Below, in pieces: positions 27,001 through 35,789 of a stretch of 54,842 nt of DNA. The position numbers and the translations under genes are program-made. The stretch's first letter is position 1; each line of letters opens with the position of its first letter. This DNA comes from CAYHPY01 sp964358485 (GTDB lineage Bacteria; Elusimicrobiota; Elusimicrobia; UBA1565; UBA9628): assembly GCA_964358485.1 (NCBI GenBank), contig CAYHPY010000016.1, positions 1-54,842 on the forward strand, given 5' to 3'. Below the pieces are notes generated by a model, which was not told where the DNA came from, ran no database searches, and was given only the letters and a program-made list of their open reading frames with translations.

Positions 27001-27438
27001 GGAAAAGGATCGGTCCCCTTCGCGCGGCGGCCCCTTCCCGCCGCGCCCCCGGAGGACGCCTGGGTGCCGTTGATTCGCGAGCCCTGGCTTGCGGAGCTTC
27101 TCGCAAAAGCCGCCGCCCCCCTTGCCCTGACCTCCTATAAACTTCCCGCGCAGACGCCGCCCGAACCGGGAGCCGACGGGCCGACTTTGGCCAAACGCAT
27201 CCTCCTGGATTTATCCGGCCGCCGCGGACAAAAAACGGAACTCGCGTCGGCGGACCCGCTCCTGGCGCCCCTTTCCAAGGCGATCCTGGCCGCCGGTCTT
27301 TCGCCCGAAAACCAGGCCGCCTTTCTGGCCTCGGTCGCAGCCACCCAGGTCAACCGCTCCGCCCGCCTGTGGAGCGACCTCGACGACGGCCGCTTTCAGC
27401 AGGCCTTGGCCAGGTTACTCGCCCCGAGGACCCGATGA
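24055..27438 (+). CDS. Giant GHKL-paralogue protein A (degenerate ATPase site)
   Basis: 1,127 residues, no signal peptide or membrane helix. It shares four N-terminal blocks with the next two genes: GSFRVDRARALDKLIRFQL, LRCAASGGA, ELRDPYRCLF and RELAVGILTALRLEP. It also has GFSLNASQTAVARNRRF (about 244-260), matching in place and form the middle-domain strand of the upstream Hsp90-like protein. The Bergerat motifs are absent: the N-motif Asn/Asp and DxGxG are not found. The C-terminus ends DLDDGRFQQALARLL, again shared. Residues near 820-850 are a proline-rich linker (APEPAPRPEPPPFP). Start at 24055 fits the shared N-terminus; 23929 lies inside the previous gene. I infer a scaffold or client-binding subunit. 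Confidence 0.82.
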   Translation: MSTLLDAGSFRVDRARALDKLIRFQLPDPELFALPWLRCAASGGAGKIEIRARSDQFEFAFDGAPLVSDELRDPYRCLFDKPAPGSARLRELAVGILTALRLEPKEITVVSGVYGRDRFRLSLNSPDKESIEASSDQRPGTIVTVHFGGLLSTLNKKLAARLAALSRCSKARIVLEGFGQTGGWPLGFREGLSFDEGEIYGTLDAPAEVGAESALAAYKLGAEAGALRQSLALAQVDGFVNDDGFSLNASQTAVARNRRFSKTMLRVGEKAVELLLETARTQRERLTGIVPLLELGWEYFWRDRLERRWAAEIPALFPPARWLKEPLTSSLARLTDPAGYDEKVRRIRRAARLTDWLREAALKHCGDLSREPGDELGRALRAAPLLFSTDGRLLSLEDLEAQRSRLGRILYSARRVSAPNPPLTAVYLSSARDHLFLKDAFKSAVFDLSMVLSGGPRKNASGPATLEGAGVGEILVRGPLAASGWSGEAALTLNRPERARLCFFQDGLPSSFLEHDCGLRFEAVLSGAEEKPGPRTLRELALRTAPLYEKAGQDFLPYADEPSNQIILSHLLDFLLWTLDSRSGAGQEHTWIRKKSLFRFSGRCISYDAFLAEFNDGEGIYTSPLNGVPIAGSPSPLMGEAYTPEILSKLLPGACFLSLPASPKARFLFRRAAPAPAAPPAAFPADLKEGLALTLSILQDAGTGAFAEGGPRRAFLLEAVGRLLAPWGPGPDGLSIRDRAPLVELLRHIPVFRAPKGGGMTLEEAAQKLTVSSLRFRSPGDREFPEAELILDADEENLAGRLFPIWKDRLRRADAPKAAPEPAPRPEPPPFPKVPLSTGRRYFLHGMTLELGLPLEYAPSRAGLQKGNGPVSTLDASSLGFAGWALLSDPEMPGAPPPRKILREGSRRFFEELLANFSSAESKGPSATELRYLLELFCLNREGPGFAAEPGWSELLDALACAPLIPALGGRVSLRTLREKSSGKGSVPFARRPLPAAPPEDAWVPLIREPWLAELLAKAAAPLALTSYKLPAQTPPEPGADGPTLAKRILLDLSGRRGQKTELASADPLLAPLSKAILAAGLSPENQAAFLASVAATQVNRSARLWSDLDDGRFQQALARLLAPRTR

Positions 27439-30400
27439 AGCAGCCCAAGATGATCGGCGCGGGAAGCTTCAAGGTCGACCGGGAGCGAGCCCTGGACAAG
27501 CTCATGCGCTTCCAACTCACCGACGCGACCCTCTTCCTCCTGCCCTTGGTGCGCTGCGCCGTCGCCGGCGGAGCCTCCCACATGGACCTGCGCGCGGCGG
27601 GCGGGCAGGTGAGCCTGCGCTTCGACGGCCGCCCCTTCGCCGAAGAGGAACTGCGGGACCCCTACGGCTGCCTTTTCGACCGGCACGCTCCCGAGAACCG
27701 CCGCAACCGCGAGTTGGCGGTCGCCCTGCTTTCCGCGCTCCGCCTGGACCCCCAGGGCATCAGCCTCCTGTCCGGCCCCCCCGGAAAGCGTTTCCATCTT
27801 CAGGTCTGGTCTCCCGTCAAGGAATCCCTGGAAGCCAGCGACAGCCAATCCCAAGACACCACGGTTTCGGTCCGCCTGGGAATCATGGCGGCCAAATCCC
27901 TGCTTGCGCGCCTCCCTGAATTCCTCGACCGCGGCCCGATCCCCCTGAGGATCCAAGGAGAAACCCTCACGGGCCCCGAAAGCCCCGACGGACTCTCATT
28001 CGAGTCCAAGGAGCGGCGGGGCTGGGTGGGCATTCCCGCCGACATTTCCTCCGAGAGCCCCGTGACCCTCCATTGCCTGGGGGTCAAAGTGGCTCCGATC
28101 CGAATCGCCCTGCGCGGCCGGCCCCCGGAGGTCCAGGCCGTCCAAGCCGAGGGCTGGATCGACGACCCGCAGTTCACCCTCAACGCCTCCCAATCGGGGG
28201 TGGCCCGCAACGCCCGCTTCAACGGGGCCCTGGAAGACCTTTCGCGCGCGGCCAAGGAGCTGCTCGGAAAAACGGCGCGCCGCCAACGGGAGCGGCTCAA
28301 ACCCCTGGGCCCGATCCTCCTCGAAGGCTGGCGCAACCGCAACTCGGCTTCCTTCGAAGGCTGGCACTACTACTGGCAATACCGCCTCGACAAAGGTTCC
28401 GCCTGGGACCAACCCGGCTTCTGGGCGCGGGCGGCGGCGCCGGTCAACGAGATCATCTTTCCGGCCCTGTGCCGGCATCCGTCCCGCCACCGGGAAACCA
28501 TCGCCGAAATCCGCCGCGAGGCCCGCGCCACGGCTTGGTTGCGGGAAACGGCCGCGTGCCTTTTGACCGATCCCGGCAAGCAAGGCGAACAGCCGATCCT
28601 GCGCGAACTCTGGGAAGCCCCCCTATTTTTCGGCGTGGACGGAGTCCCGCTGTCAGCCTTGGAACTTCGCGACCTGCGCCTGAAGCTGGGCTACATCCCG
28701 TCGTCCCGGGATCCCTCCCCGGACAAGGAGTGGCCCTTCCCGATCGTTTGGCTTTCCTCGGAAGGCGACGAGGCCGTCTTGCGGCGCCTCTTCGGAGACG
28801 ACGTCCGGGACCTCACGGGAACCATCCGAAACCTCATCGCCCCGGTTCGGGAGAAAAATACCGCTCCGACGCTCACCGCCGCGGGCGCCTCCGGTCTTCT
28901 GGCCCGAAAGGCCTTTTCCGTGGGGGATTTCCAGGGAGAGGTCGGGCTCTCGTCCCAGCCGCATCAATCCGCGGCCCGAATCCATGTGTTCGCCCATGGA
29001 CTTCCGGCGGGGTTCACTCCCCTGGAGACCGGCCTGCGCTTTGAGGCGGCCGTGGAATTGGGAAGCGCCACCAAGGACGCCCAGGCCGCGCGGGAGCCCC
29101 TGCTGGCCGCGGCCCAGGCGCTCTACGAGCTCGTGGCCATCGAGCACAGTCCGGGGGCGGGCGGCGCCCGGGAATCGGCGGTTCGCGAGCACCTGATGGA
29201 TTACTTCGAGTTCAACCTGAAACGCCCCCAGGGCCTGGCCGCCTTGCCCCCTTGGCTTTTCGATTGCCCCCTTCTCGAACTCAACGGCCGCTGGGTCAGC
29301 CTGCGCGCGGCCCAAACCCTGCTGGAGGAAGGCGATTGCATCGCCACGGCGCCGTCGGAGGGACGGCCGTTCTCGCTCCCCCGCTACGCTTTGGCCGGCC
29401 CCCGCTGGACCGAGGGCCTGCTCCGCCTGGCGTTTCCCGAGGCCCGCGTCCTGCCTCCCCCCTTCCCCGGGGGAAGCATCCTCCTTTTCCGCCCCCTGCC
29501 CCTGGCCGAGCTTCCCGCGTCCCCGAAACAATATCCGAAGGGCGACGAGGGGGTTCGCTTCAATCTTCTGATCGCGCTAATCGAGCAGCGTGGGACCTTC
29601 CACGACCAGCCCGACTCCGAGCACCGCGGCTATGTCATCGCCCGTATCCGGGAATTCCTGGTTCCTTGGGGAATCGACGACACCCGCGTGCGGCTGACGC
29701 TTTGGAACAAGGCCGAGCGCCTGCGGCACCTGCGGGGATTGCTCGAAGCCCGGCCCTTTTTCCGGGCGCCGGGAAAACCGGGAATCAGCCTCCACGAAAT
29801 AGAATCCCTTTTGGGAGGCGGGGGCCACCTGCGCTGGGGCCCGCCCGAGGATTCAGGCAAAAGGCCCCCGACCGACGCGGTCCTCTCCCCCTGCGAGCTC
29901 GAATTGGTCAAGGAGCTGTGGCCCGCCTACCAGAGCCGGATCGTCCCGGCGGCCGAAGCCGCCGCCCCGAAGGCGAAAAAGGCCCCGCCGGGGGCGTCCC
30001 CGCGCCAAGAAAAACCGGGCTCGGCCCCCGAGTTCAAGAAATCCATGCTCTTCCTCCGCCGTTACCAGTATCAGGAATTCGACATCGTGCTTGGCCTTCC
30101 CCATAAGTTCTCGGTGCCGGTCCTGATCTTCCTGCACCAGGGCCGCCGGTTCGACTATCCGAAAATCGAGGAGGAGCTTCCATCGGTCGCCGTCGCGGCC
30201 ATCGACGCCTCCAAACTCCCGCAAGTCGGGGCGGCTCTGGCCGGGAATGCCCCCGACCCGCGCCGGGCCTTGGCCGCCTGCAAATCCCTGGTCGAGCGGG
30301 CGCTGATGAAATTTTATGAGGACTTTCTCGCGGAGTGGCCCCTGGAAGATCCCGCGGGGAAGACGAACTCTTCGGCGTTGGCCTACCTCCTGGCGCTCGT

Positions 30401-31031
30401 TCTTCTGCTCAGGCGCCACAAATCCGCCGAAGGCGGAGCGCTTTTGATGAAAATCCTCCGTCTTCCGCTCTTCCGGACCCTGGGAGGAGGCCGGACCAGC
30501 CTGGAAACCCTCTCCAAATCGGTCGACGGCGGCGTCTTGTCCTACGCCCCTCACGCGATCTCCCCGGCGCCGCTCGAAGCAGGGGAGATTCCGATCATCG
30601 ACTCCATTTTCAACCGGTCGATCGGAAAACTCCTGGGCGAAACTTCTCCCGTCAAGCTTTTCGTTTATCGTCCTCCCGCCAAACCGCTCCCCGTCCCGGC
30701 GCCGGTTCCCGAGCCGGCTCCTCCGCCGGCCCCAGATACGGAAGCCGACCCGAACGATCCCCTGGCCCAGCTCGCGAAGATCTTGGGCAAATTGAAGGGC
30801 CGCCGGGGGGTGATCCTCAACGCCCCCAAGTCCATCCCCAACCGGGCGCTGTTCAAGCGGGCCATGGACTCCTCCCTGCCACCCGCGGCGCGGGCCGCCT
30901 ACCTAGCCTCCATTCTTTCCAGCTTCGCCAACCGGGAGAGCTCCTCCTATTTGGACCTCGACGACCAGAATTTTCAGCAGGCCCTGGCTCGTGAATTGGC
31001 CGGCCCCCCTCCTCAAACATGGCCGAACTGA
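27435..31031 (+). CDS. Giant GHKL-paralogue protein B (degenerate ATPase site)
   Basis: 1,198 residues. The shared N-terminal blocks are GSFKVDRERALDKLMRFQL, LVRCAVAGGA, ELRDPYGCLF and RELAVALLSALRLDP; the middle block is FTLNASQSGVARNARF and the C-terminal block is DLDDQNFQQALAREL. LKLGYIPSSRDPSPDKEWPF aligns with a segment of protein C. Two low-complexity linkers split it into three regions: an Ala/Lys/Pro stretch near 840-865 and a Pro/Ala stretch near 1080-1105. No ATP-binding signature remains. Start is the ATG in an ATGA overlap with A. That three paralogues are kept side by side, diverged along their whole lengths, suggests a hetero-oligomer rather than recent duplication. Confidence 0.82.
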   Translation: MKQPKMIGAGSFKVDRERALDKLMRFQLTDATLFLLPLVRCAVAGGASHMDLRAAGGQVSLRFDGRPFAEEELRDPYGCLFDRHAPENRRNRELAVALLSALRLDPQGISLLSGPPGKRFHLQVWSPVKESLEASDSQSQDTTVSVRLGIMAAKSLLARLPEFLDRGPIPLRIQGETLTGPESPDGLSFESKERRGWVGIPADISSESPVTLHCLGVKVAPIRIALRGRPPEVQAVQAEGWIDDPQFTLNASQSGVARNARFNGALEDLSRAAKELLGKTARRQRERLKPLGPILLEGWRNRNSASFEGWHYYWQYRLDKGSAWDQPGFWARAAAPVNEIIFPALCRHPSRHRETIAEIRREARATAWLRETAACLLTDPGKQGEQPILRELWEAPLFFGVDGVPLSALELRDLRLKLGYIPSSRDPSPDKEWPFPIVWLSSEGDEAVLRRLFGDDVRDLTGTIRNLIAPVREKNTAPTLTAAGASGLLARKAFSVGDFQGEVGLSSQPHQSAARIHVFAHGLPAGFTPLETGLRFEAAVELGSATKDAQAAREPLLAAAQALYELVAIEHSPGAGGARESAVREHLMDYFEFNLKRPQGLAALPPWLFDCPLLELNGRWVSLRAAQTLLEEGDCIATAPSEGRPFSLPRYALAGPRWTEGLLRLAFPEARVLPPPFPGGSILLFRPLPLAELPASPKQYPKGDEGVRFNLLIALIEQRGTFHDQPDSEHRGYVIARIREFLVPWGIDDTRVRLTLWNKAERLRHLRGLLEARPFFRAPGKPGISLHEIESLLGGGGHLRWGPPEDSGKRPPTDAVLSPCELELVKELWPAYQSRIVPAAEAAAPKAKKAPPGASPRQEKPGSAPEFKKSMLFLRRYQYQEFDIVLGLPHKFSVPVLIFLHQGRRFDYPKIEEELPSVAVAAIDASKLPQVGAALAGNAPDPRRALAACKSLVERALMKFYEDFLAEWPLEDPAGKTNSSALAYLLALVLLLRRHKSAEGGALLMKILRLPLFRTLGGGRTSLETLSKSVDGGVLSYAPHAISPAPLEAGEIPIIDSIFNRSIGKLLGETSPVKLFVYRPPAKPLPVPAPVPEPAPPPAPDTEADPNDPLAQLAKILGKLKGRRGVILNAPKSIPNRALFKRAMDSSLPPAARAAYLASILSSFANRESSSYLDLDDQNFQQALARELAGPPPQTWPN

Positions 31032-34000
31032 TCGGGACCGGCGCCTTCAAGGTGGACCGAGAGCGAGCGCTCGACAAGCTCATGCATTTCCAGCTCCCGG
31101 ACCCCGGCCTATTTCCCATTCCCCTGGTCCGCTGCGCCGTCTCTTCCGGGGCGACCAGAATCCTCGTAAAATTCTCCCCGGGAGAGGTTCTGGTCGAATT
31201 CGTCGGCCGGCCCCTGGCCGAAAGGGAGCTGAAGGACCCCTACGCCTGCCTCCTGGAAGAGCATCGGACCGAGAGCGGCCCGATGCGGGAGTTGGCGACC
31301 GCGCTCTTGACGGCCCTGCGCTTGAATCCGAAATCCATCGTCGTGGAATCGGGAGCCGGCCCATCCCGGGTTCGCTTGACGGCCCTTAGCCTGAAGTCCG
31401 AATCCCTGGAACCGGCGCCTTCCCGGGAGACGGTCACCCGGGTTCGCATTCAACTTCGATTCCTGAGCTTATTCAGCAAAAACTGGGAATTGCTTCCGAT
31501 CGGCGGCATCCTCAAACGCTGCCGGGGCATCCCGCTCGAGGTGAGATTTCCCAATAAAGCCCCGTTGTTTCCCGGGCAGGAACCTCTCGAATTGGACGGC
31601 GGCCTTTCCTTCGCGCGGGGGACGGTGACGGGGCGCCTTTGGCCGGCGCAACGGCCCAACGAACCCAGCCGTCTTCGGCTTTACAAATGCGGGGTGGAGG
31701 CGGGGGAAGTTTTCCGCTCGATGCCCGGCCTTCCGGTGGAAGGCTGGATCAACGACGACGGCTTCGCGCTGAACGCCTCCCAAACCGGGACGGTCAACAA
31801 CGATCGCTTCGAGGCCGCTCTGGCGGTCGTCGGCCGCCTTGCGCGGGAAATCCCGGCGGCGGCCGTCCTTGCCCTTAAAGGAATTCTCCCGAAAATCGCG
31901 GGGCCGCTGATGGCGGGGGGCCGGGCCCTGGCGCTTTGGAAAGACGTCCTCCAGCGGGGACCGGACTCGGAAAATCCCAATCTCTGGGCGCAGTTGGCCG
32001 GCTGGGTCCGCCATGGGCTGCTTTCCCCGGACCTCGAACAAAATATTTTGGCCGCGGCCCGGATCACCGTCTGGCTGCGAGCGGGGTTGAAGGAAAAAGA
32101 AACCGGCTCGGAGGAGCCGCTTTGGTTGTCGACGGGCGGCGCCCCCCTGAGCCCGCGGGAACTCGCCGCCCAACGGGACCGCCTCGGCTACGTCCCCGCC
32201 TCCAAGACCCCCTTTCCGGGGAAAAAATGGCCCATCCATGCGGTCTGGCTTCCGGGGACCCCGGACTGGGCCTCTCTGGAAAAGTCCTTCCCGGGCGAGG
32301 TCCGGGACGTGACCTCGACGCTCTCCAGGATCGCGAAGGGCCGCGGGGGCTGGGGCCAAGCCACCGGCCTGGGCCTGATCAAGCCCGCCGACGCCTTGCT
32401 CGCCGAAAAGCTGGAGATTCCCGGACTGCAGGGGGAAATCGGCCTTCTGAACGAACCGCCCCCCCAGGGACGGATCCACCTGTTCCACAAGGGCCTGGCC
32501 TGCGGCTTCGTCGAATACCCCCGCGCCCTTCGCTTCACCGCGGTCGTCGAATGCGGCGTAGATGGGCCGGTCCGCGAGCGCTTGGACCAAATCGAAGCCG
32601 CCGCGGTCCATCTCTACCGAATCGCGGGGGAATCCGGACGGACTCCGAACGCGGCCCTGCGGCGGCATTTGGCGGATTTTTTCGACTACGCTTTCCAAAA
32701 AGGCGCGGCTTTTCTCAACGAGCACGCCTGGCTCCAATCGGCCCCCCTCTTCCGGGGCCTCGGCGTGGATCTTTCCCTCAACGACCTGCGGCGGATCCTG
32801 AAAAACGGACGCTCCTTCTACCTTTGCGCCCAGCAGGCCGCGCCCCCGGAAGTGGAGGACCGGACGGTCCTGGCCCCGCCGAACATGACCCTGGACCGGG
32901 TCAAGCGGCTGCTCCCGGAGTACCGCCTGCTCGTCGCCGCCGATTTAGTCAACACCTGGCTGATCTACAAACCAACCGCTCGCCCCGCGGCCGCCCCTTT
33001 TCGCGACGACGACCCGGAGCAGGCGGTCGCCATTCTGGAACAACTCGGGGCCCTTTACGACCGACCGGAGCATCCCGCCCGAAAACACCTCCTCCGGGCG
33101 ATCCTCCGTTTTCACCGACCCGGACTCAAAACCGCTCCCGGGAAAGGAGCCGAGGACGGTTCGCACCGAGCGGCCCACCTCGGGGAGCTCCTGCGCAACC
33201 TCCCCATTTTTCGGACCCCCCGCGGCTCCGGCGGCACCCTCATCTGGGTTTCGCGCCGACTTTCGCACCGGTTGACCTACGCCGAGCCGGGTCCCGAGGC
33301 GAAAAAATCCCAGGCCGACCTGATCCTCTCTCCCGAAGAAATCGATGTCATCAAGTCCTTGTTTCCCAAACGCACGGCCGCGCTGACCCCAGTTGTGGAG
33401 AGGGCGCGCGAAACCCCGCCCCCCACGGCGCCCGCCCCGAAGATTTTCCCGCCCGAGGAAGCCGTCATCTTCCGGCAAGGCTATTTTCTCGGTGACTTGG
33501 AGTACCATTTCGCCCTTCCCTCCGCAATCAGCCCCCCCACGATGTCTGTTTCCGTCGGCGGAAAGCGGGCCTTCTCCGGGATGCTGGCCCGGGCCCTCTG
33601 CTGGGTGGGGACCATCCGAATCCAACGCCGCGGGGGGGAGGCCGAAGACCTGCCGTCCGCCGCCGCGGTCCAGCATCTGCTCGCGAAATTTTACCGGGAT
33701 TTTCTGGAATCCCAATTTCCCAAGCTCCGGGGCCGGGACCGGGAAGTCGGGGCCGTTCACCTCATGTCCCTGATGATCCAAAGCAAACGGCAGCCCCTGG
33801 CTCTTCCGGGATGGCTGGCCCTCCTCGCCGATCTCCGCCACGCGCCCCTTTTCGAGAACGGGCTCGGCGTGACTTGCGGTTTGGAGGAACTCGCCGCCGG
33901 CGCGCGCCCGGATGGCGCCATCCCGTTTCTCCCTAAAAGGAGAAACGACAATTCCGCCGCCGCCGCGAGCATCCCCATCATCCCCCGGCCCGACCTCGCG

Positions 34001-34453
34001 GCCAAGCTCATCAAGGATTTCAAAGGGAAGCGGCTGGTGAGATTCAAAGTTCCGCACCAACGCCCCAAGGCCTCCCCGCCGCCCCCACCGAAAGCCCCGG
34101 CCAAACCTCCGGCGCAAAAGCCCACAAAGCCCGCGCCCCGGACGGTCATCGCGCCCGCCCCCCCCATCCAGGAAGCACCGGTCTCCAAACCTCACTCCCG
34201 GGCCCAAAACCTCCTGAGGCGGGTCACGAGCGCGGGCGTCATCCTTCCCGATGAAATCCGCCTGGAGGAAGGTCCCCTTCAAGCCGAGGTTTTGGTTTCG
34301 GGGCTGTCCGATTCCCAAAAAGCCGGCTACCTCGCCAGCTTGGCCGGCTCCGGCACCAACCGCCGCCGCCTTCATTTCACCGACGAGGATGAAGTCCGTT
34401 TCCAGCAAACCCTGACGCGCTGCCTTCTGGAGAGCCACCCAAATGAGACATAA
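31019..34453 (+). CDS. Giant GHKL-paralogue protein C (degenerate ATPase site)
   Basis: 1,144 residues; its start overlaps the end of B by 13 nt. N-terminal blocks are GAFKVDRERALDKLMHFQL, LVRCAVSSGA, ELKDPYACLL and RELATALLTALRLNP. The middle block is DGFALNASQTGTVNNDRF and the end is a diverged RFQQTLTRCLL. LGYVPASKTPFPGKKWPIH mirrors protein B. A very proline/lysine-rich linker (about 1015-1060) precedes the last domain, as in A and B. It lacks GHKL catalytic residues. The conserved order of blocks through all three proteins shows one ancestral architecture; the partner specificities are unknown. Confidence 0.82.
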   Translation: MAELIGTGAFKVDRERALDKLMHFQLPDPGLFPIPLVRCAVSSGATRILVKFSPGEVLVEFVGRPLAERELKDPYACLLEEHRTESGPMRELATALLTALRLNPKSIVVESGAGPSRVRLTALSLKSESLEPAPSRETVTRVRIQLRFLSLFSKNWELLPIGGILKRCRGIPLEVRFPNKAPLFPGQEPLELDGGLSFARGTVTGRLWPAQRPNEPSRLRLYKCGVEAGEVFRSMPGLPVEGWINDDGFALNASQTGTVNNDRFEAALAVVGRLAREIPAAAVLALKGILPKIAGPLMAGGRALALWKDVLQRGPDSENPNLWAQLAGWVRHGLLSPDLEQNILAAARITVWLRAGLKEKETGSEEPLWLSTGGAPLSPRELAAQRDRLGYVPASKTPFPGKKWPIHAVWLPGTPDWASLEKSFPGEVRDVTSTLSRIAKGRGGWGQATGLGLIKPADALLAEKLEIPGLQGEIGLLNEPPPQGRIHLFHKGLACGFVEYPRALRFTAVVECGVDGPVRERLDQIEAAAVHLYRIAGESGRTPNAALRRHLADFFDYAFQKGAAFLNEHAWLQSAPLFRGLGVDLSLNDLRRILKNGRSFYLCAQQAAPPEVEDRTVLAPPNMTLDRVKRLLPEYRLLVAADLVNTWLIYKPTARPAAAPFRDDDPEQAVAILEQLGALYDRPEHPARKHLLRAILRFHRPGLKTAPGKGAEDGSHRAAHLGELLRNLPIFRTPRGSGGTLIWVSRRLSHRLTYAEPGPEAKKSQADLILSPEEIDVIKSLFPKRTAALTPVVERARETPPPTAPAPKIFPPEEAVIFRQGYFLGDLEYHFALPSAISPPTMSVSVGGKRAFSGMLARALCWVGTIRIQRRGGEAEDLPSAAAVQHLLAKFYRDFLESQFPKLRGRDREVGAVHLMSLMIQSKRQPLALPGWLALLADLRHAPLFENGLGVTCGLEELAAGARPDGAIPFLPKRRNDNSAAAASIPIIPRPDLAAKLIKDFKGKRLVRFKVPHQRPKASPPPPPKAPAKPPAQKPTKPAPRTVIAPAPPIQEAPVSKPHSRAQNLLRRVTSAGVILPDEIRLEEGPLQAEVLVSGLSDSQKAGYLASLAGSGTNRRRLHFTDEDEVRFQQTLTRCLLESHPNET

Positions 34454-35663
34454 ATCCACGTTTCTCGCCGCGATCATGGCCTGCGCGTTCTCCGCGTCGG
34501 CCCCTTCCGCCTCCGCCGATCCGTCCAATTGCCGGATAGAGCTCCATTCCCTGAGCCGCTACGAGGCGGGCCCGGGGGAGGAACTGACCATGCTCGGGAA
34601 ATGGGGGCCGGAGCAGGGCCCCAAAGACCCCCGCATCAACCACGGCTATTCCCGGTCCCTGGAGGTCCTGGATTGGAGCAATTCGGCCTTGAAGGTCCGG
34701 CTTCCGGAGAATCTCAAACCCGGCCCCCACAAGATCGGGGTCTATTGCGATCTCGACGGCGGGAATCCCTTCTCCAGCGCCTGGGAGGACTTCAAGGTCC
34801 TGACAAAGTCCGGCGCGCCCGCCTCCGAATCCCCCGAGCCCCCGCCCGAAGCCAAAACAGAGGCCGCCGCGCCCCCGCTCGAATCTGCCGGCCTTCCGGA
34901 TGGTCCCTGGCGGGAGCGGTTCGAGGAAAAATGGCGGGAGGCCGGACGGAGGGCGGCGCGCGAAAAACCCTGGCTGGCCTCGCGCACGGTCGTCGCCGTC
35001 GGTGACGAGGGCGTCTCCCTGGAGGCGCTCGATGCGGTCTCCGCCTCCGTCCAGGCCCAGCTCAAGGATTTGGGCGCGGTCCGATTGACCGCCCGAAACC
35101 TGGGCTCAAGCCCCCGGGAGATCTCCCGGTGCTCCTCGGACGGAGTCTTGGATGAGAATTGCTTTCGAGAGGCGGTCCACGAACTCCGTCGCGGCGACCG
35201 GGACCTGGCCGGGAGCATTCTCCTGGTCGTGACCAACTCCGCCATCGGCCTTCTGCCGCGGGAGCAAGGCAACGGGGTCACCGTCGGCCCCCCCGCGGGG
35301 ACGGCCTCCGGAACCGACGGCTGGATCCTCTCCAGCGAGTTTTGGCGCCTCAAGAACCGGTCGGCCCGCCGCTTCGCCGCGCACGGGCGGGAGCACACCG
35401 CCCGGCACGAGGTCTTTCATCTCCTCGGCCTGCCGCATCACCAGGCCATCGAAAACCCGGGCTTCCCCGAACCCCGCCTCTGCACCCAATGCACCCACAA
35501 AGGCGCGGGCGGCCACCGCTCTTCCCCCCACGCCGAGTGCGGCATGATCTGCGGCTCGGGCGACGACGATTGGTTCCATCAGGAATCCTTCGGCCGGGGC
35601 TTCGGCTTCTGCCCCAAATGCACCTCCGCCGCCCGCGCCGTCATCCATGGCCTGGAAGAATAG
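34443..35663 (+). CDS. Secreted archaemetzincin-like zinc metalloprotease with IPT/TIG-like domain
   Basis: 406 residues. Signal peptide 1-26 (ending SASA). Residues about 28-125 resemble an IPT/TIG or fibronectin-like beta domain, then a proline/glutamate linker (130-155). The catalytic part has HEVFHLLGLPH (322-332), the full HExxHxxGxxH metzincin motif. It is followed by CTQC, CGMIC (a Met for the Met-turn) and CPKC, like the second, structural zinc site of archaemetzincins, but with longer spacing. Probably an exported endopeptidase. It overlaps paralogue C by 11 nt, so it is the seventh gene of that operon, although it acts outside the cytoplasm. Confidence 0.8.
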   Translation: MRHKSTFLAAIMACAFSASAPSASADPSNCRIELHSLSRYEAGPGEELTMLGKWGPEQGPKDPRINHGYSRSLEVLDWSNSALKVRLPENLKPGPHKIGVYCDLDGGNPFSSAWEDFKVLTKSGAPASESPEPPPEAKTEAAAPPLESAGLPDGPWRERFEEKWREAGRRAAREKPWLASRTVVAVGDEGVSLEALDAVSASVQAQLKDLGAVRLTARNLGSSPREISRCSSDGVLDENCFREAVHELRRGDRDLAGSILLVVTNSAIGLLPREQGNGVTVGPPAGTASGTDGWILSSEFWRLKNRSARRFAAHGREHTARHEVFHLLGLPHHQAIENPGFPEPRLCTQCTHKGAGGHRSSPHAECGMICGSGDDDWFHQESFGRGFGFCPKCTSAARAVIHGLEE

Positions 35664-35664
35664 C

Positions 35665-35737
35665 GGTGCCAGGTATCCACTTTCTAAACTTTCTCCCGAA
35701 AAATTGAAGAATGTTTAGAAAGTGGATACCTGGCACC
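35665..35737. repeat. 73-nt element: perfect 25-bp inverted repeat, REP-like
   Basis: Arms 35665-35689 and 35713-35737 are exactly complementary over 25 bp around a 23-nt AT-rich loop. The distal part GGTGCCAGGTATC resembles REP-type sequences mobilised by TnpA-REP transposases. It sits 1 nt after a stop codon and before the caspase gene, and could also end the ATPase operon transcript. Confidence 0.85.
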
Positions 35738-35775
35738 AATGACTGGGGGTTCCTTGCCTCCTCACCCAGATAACT

Positions 35776-35781
35776 TATAAC
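35776..35781 (+). promoter_or_regulatory. -10 box (TATAAC) of the caspase-FGE gene
   Basis: TATAAC is 8 nt upstream of ATG 35790 in an AT-rich stretch; TTGCCT (35754-35759) is 16 nt further up. No Shine-Dalgarno. Confidence 0.45.
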
Positions 35782-35789
35782 TTAAACTC

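Noticed and set aside
35665..35737. The 73-nt inverted repeat as a classic rho-independent terminator
   Set aside because: The stem is unusually long with a 23-nt loop and no T-run follows; the REP-like end motif recurs downstream, so repeat origin is preferred.
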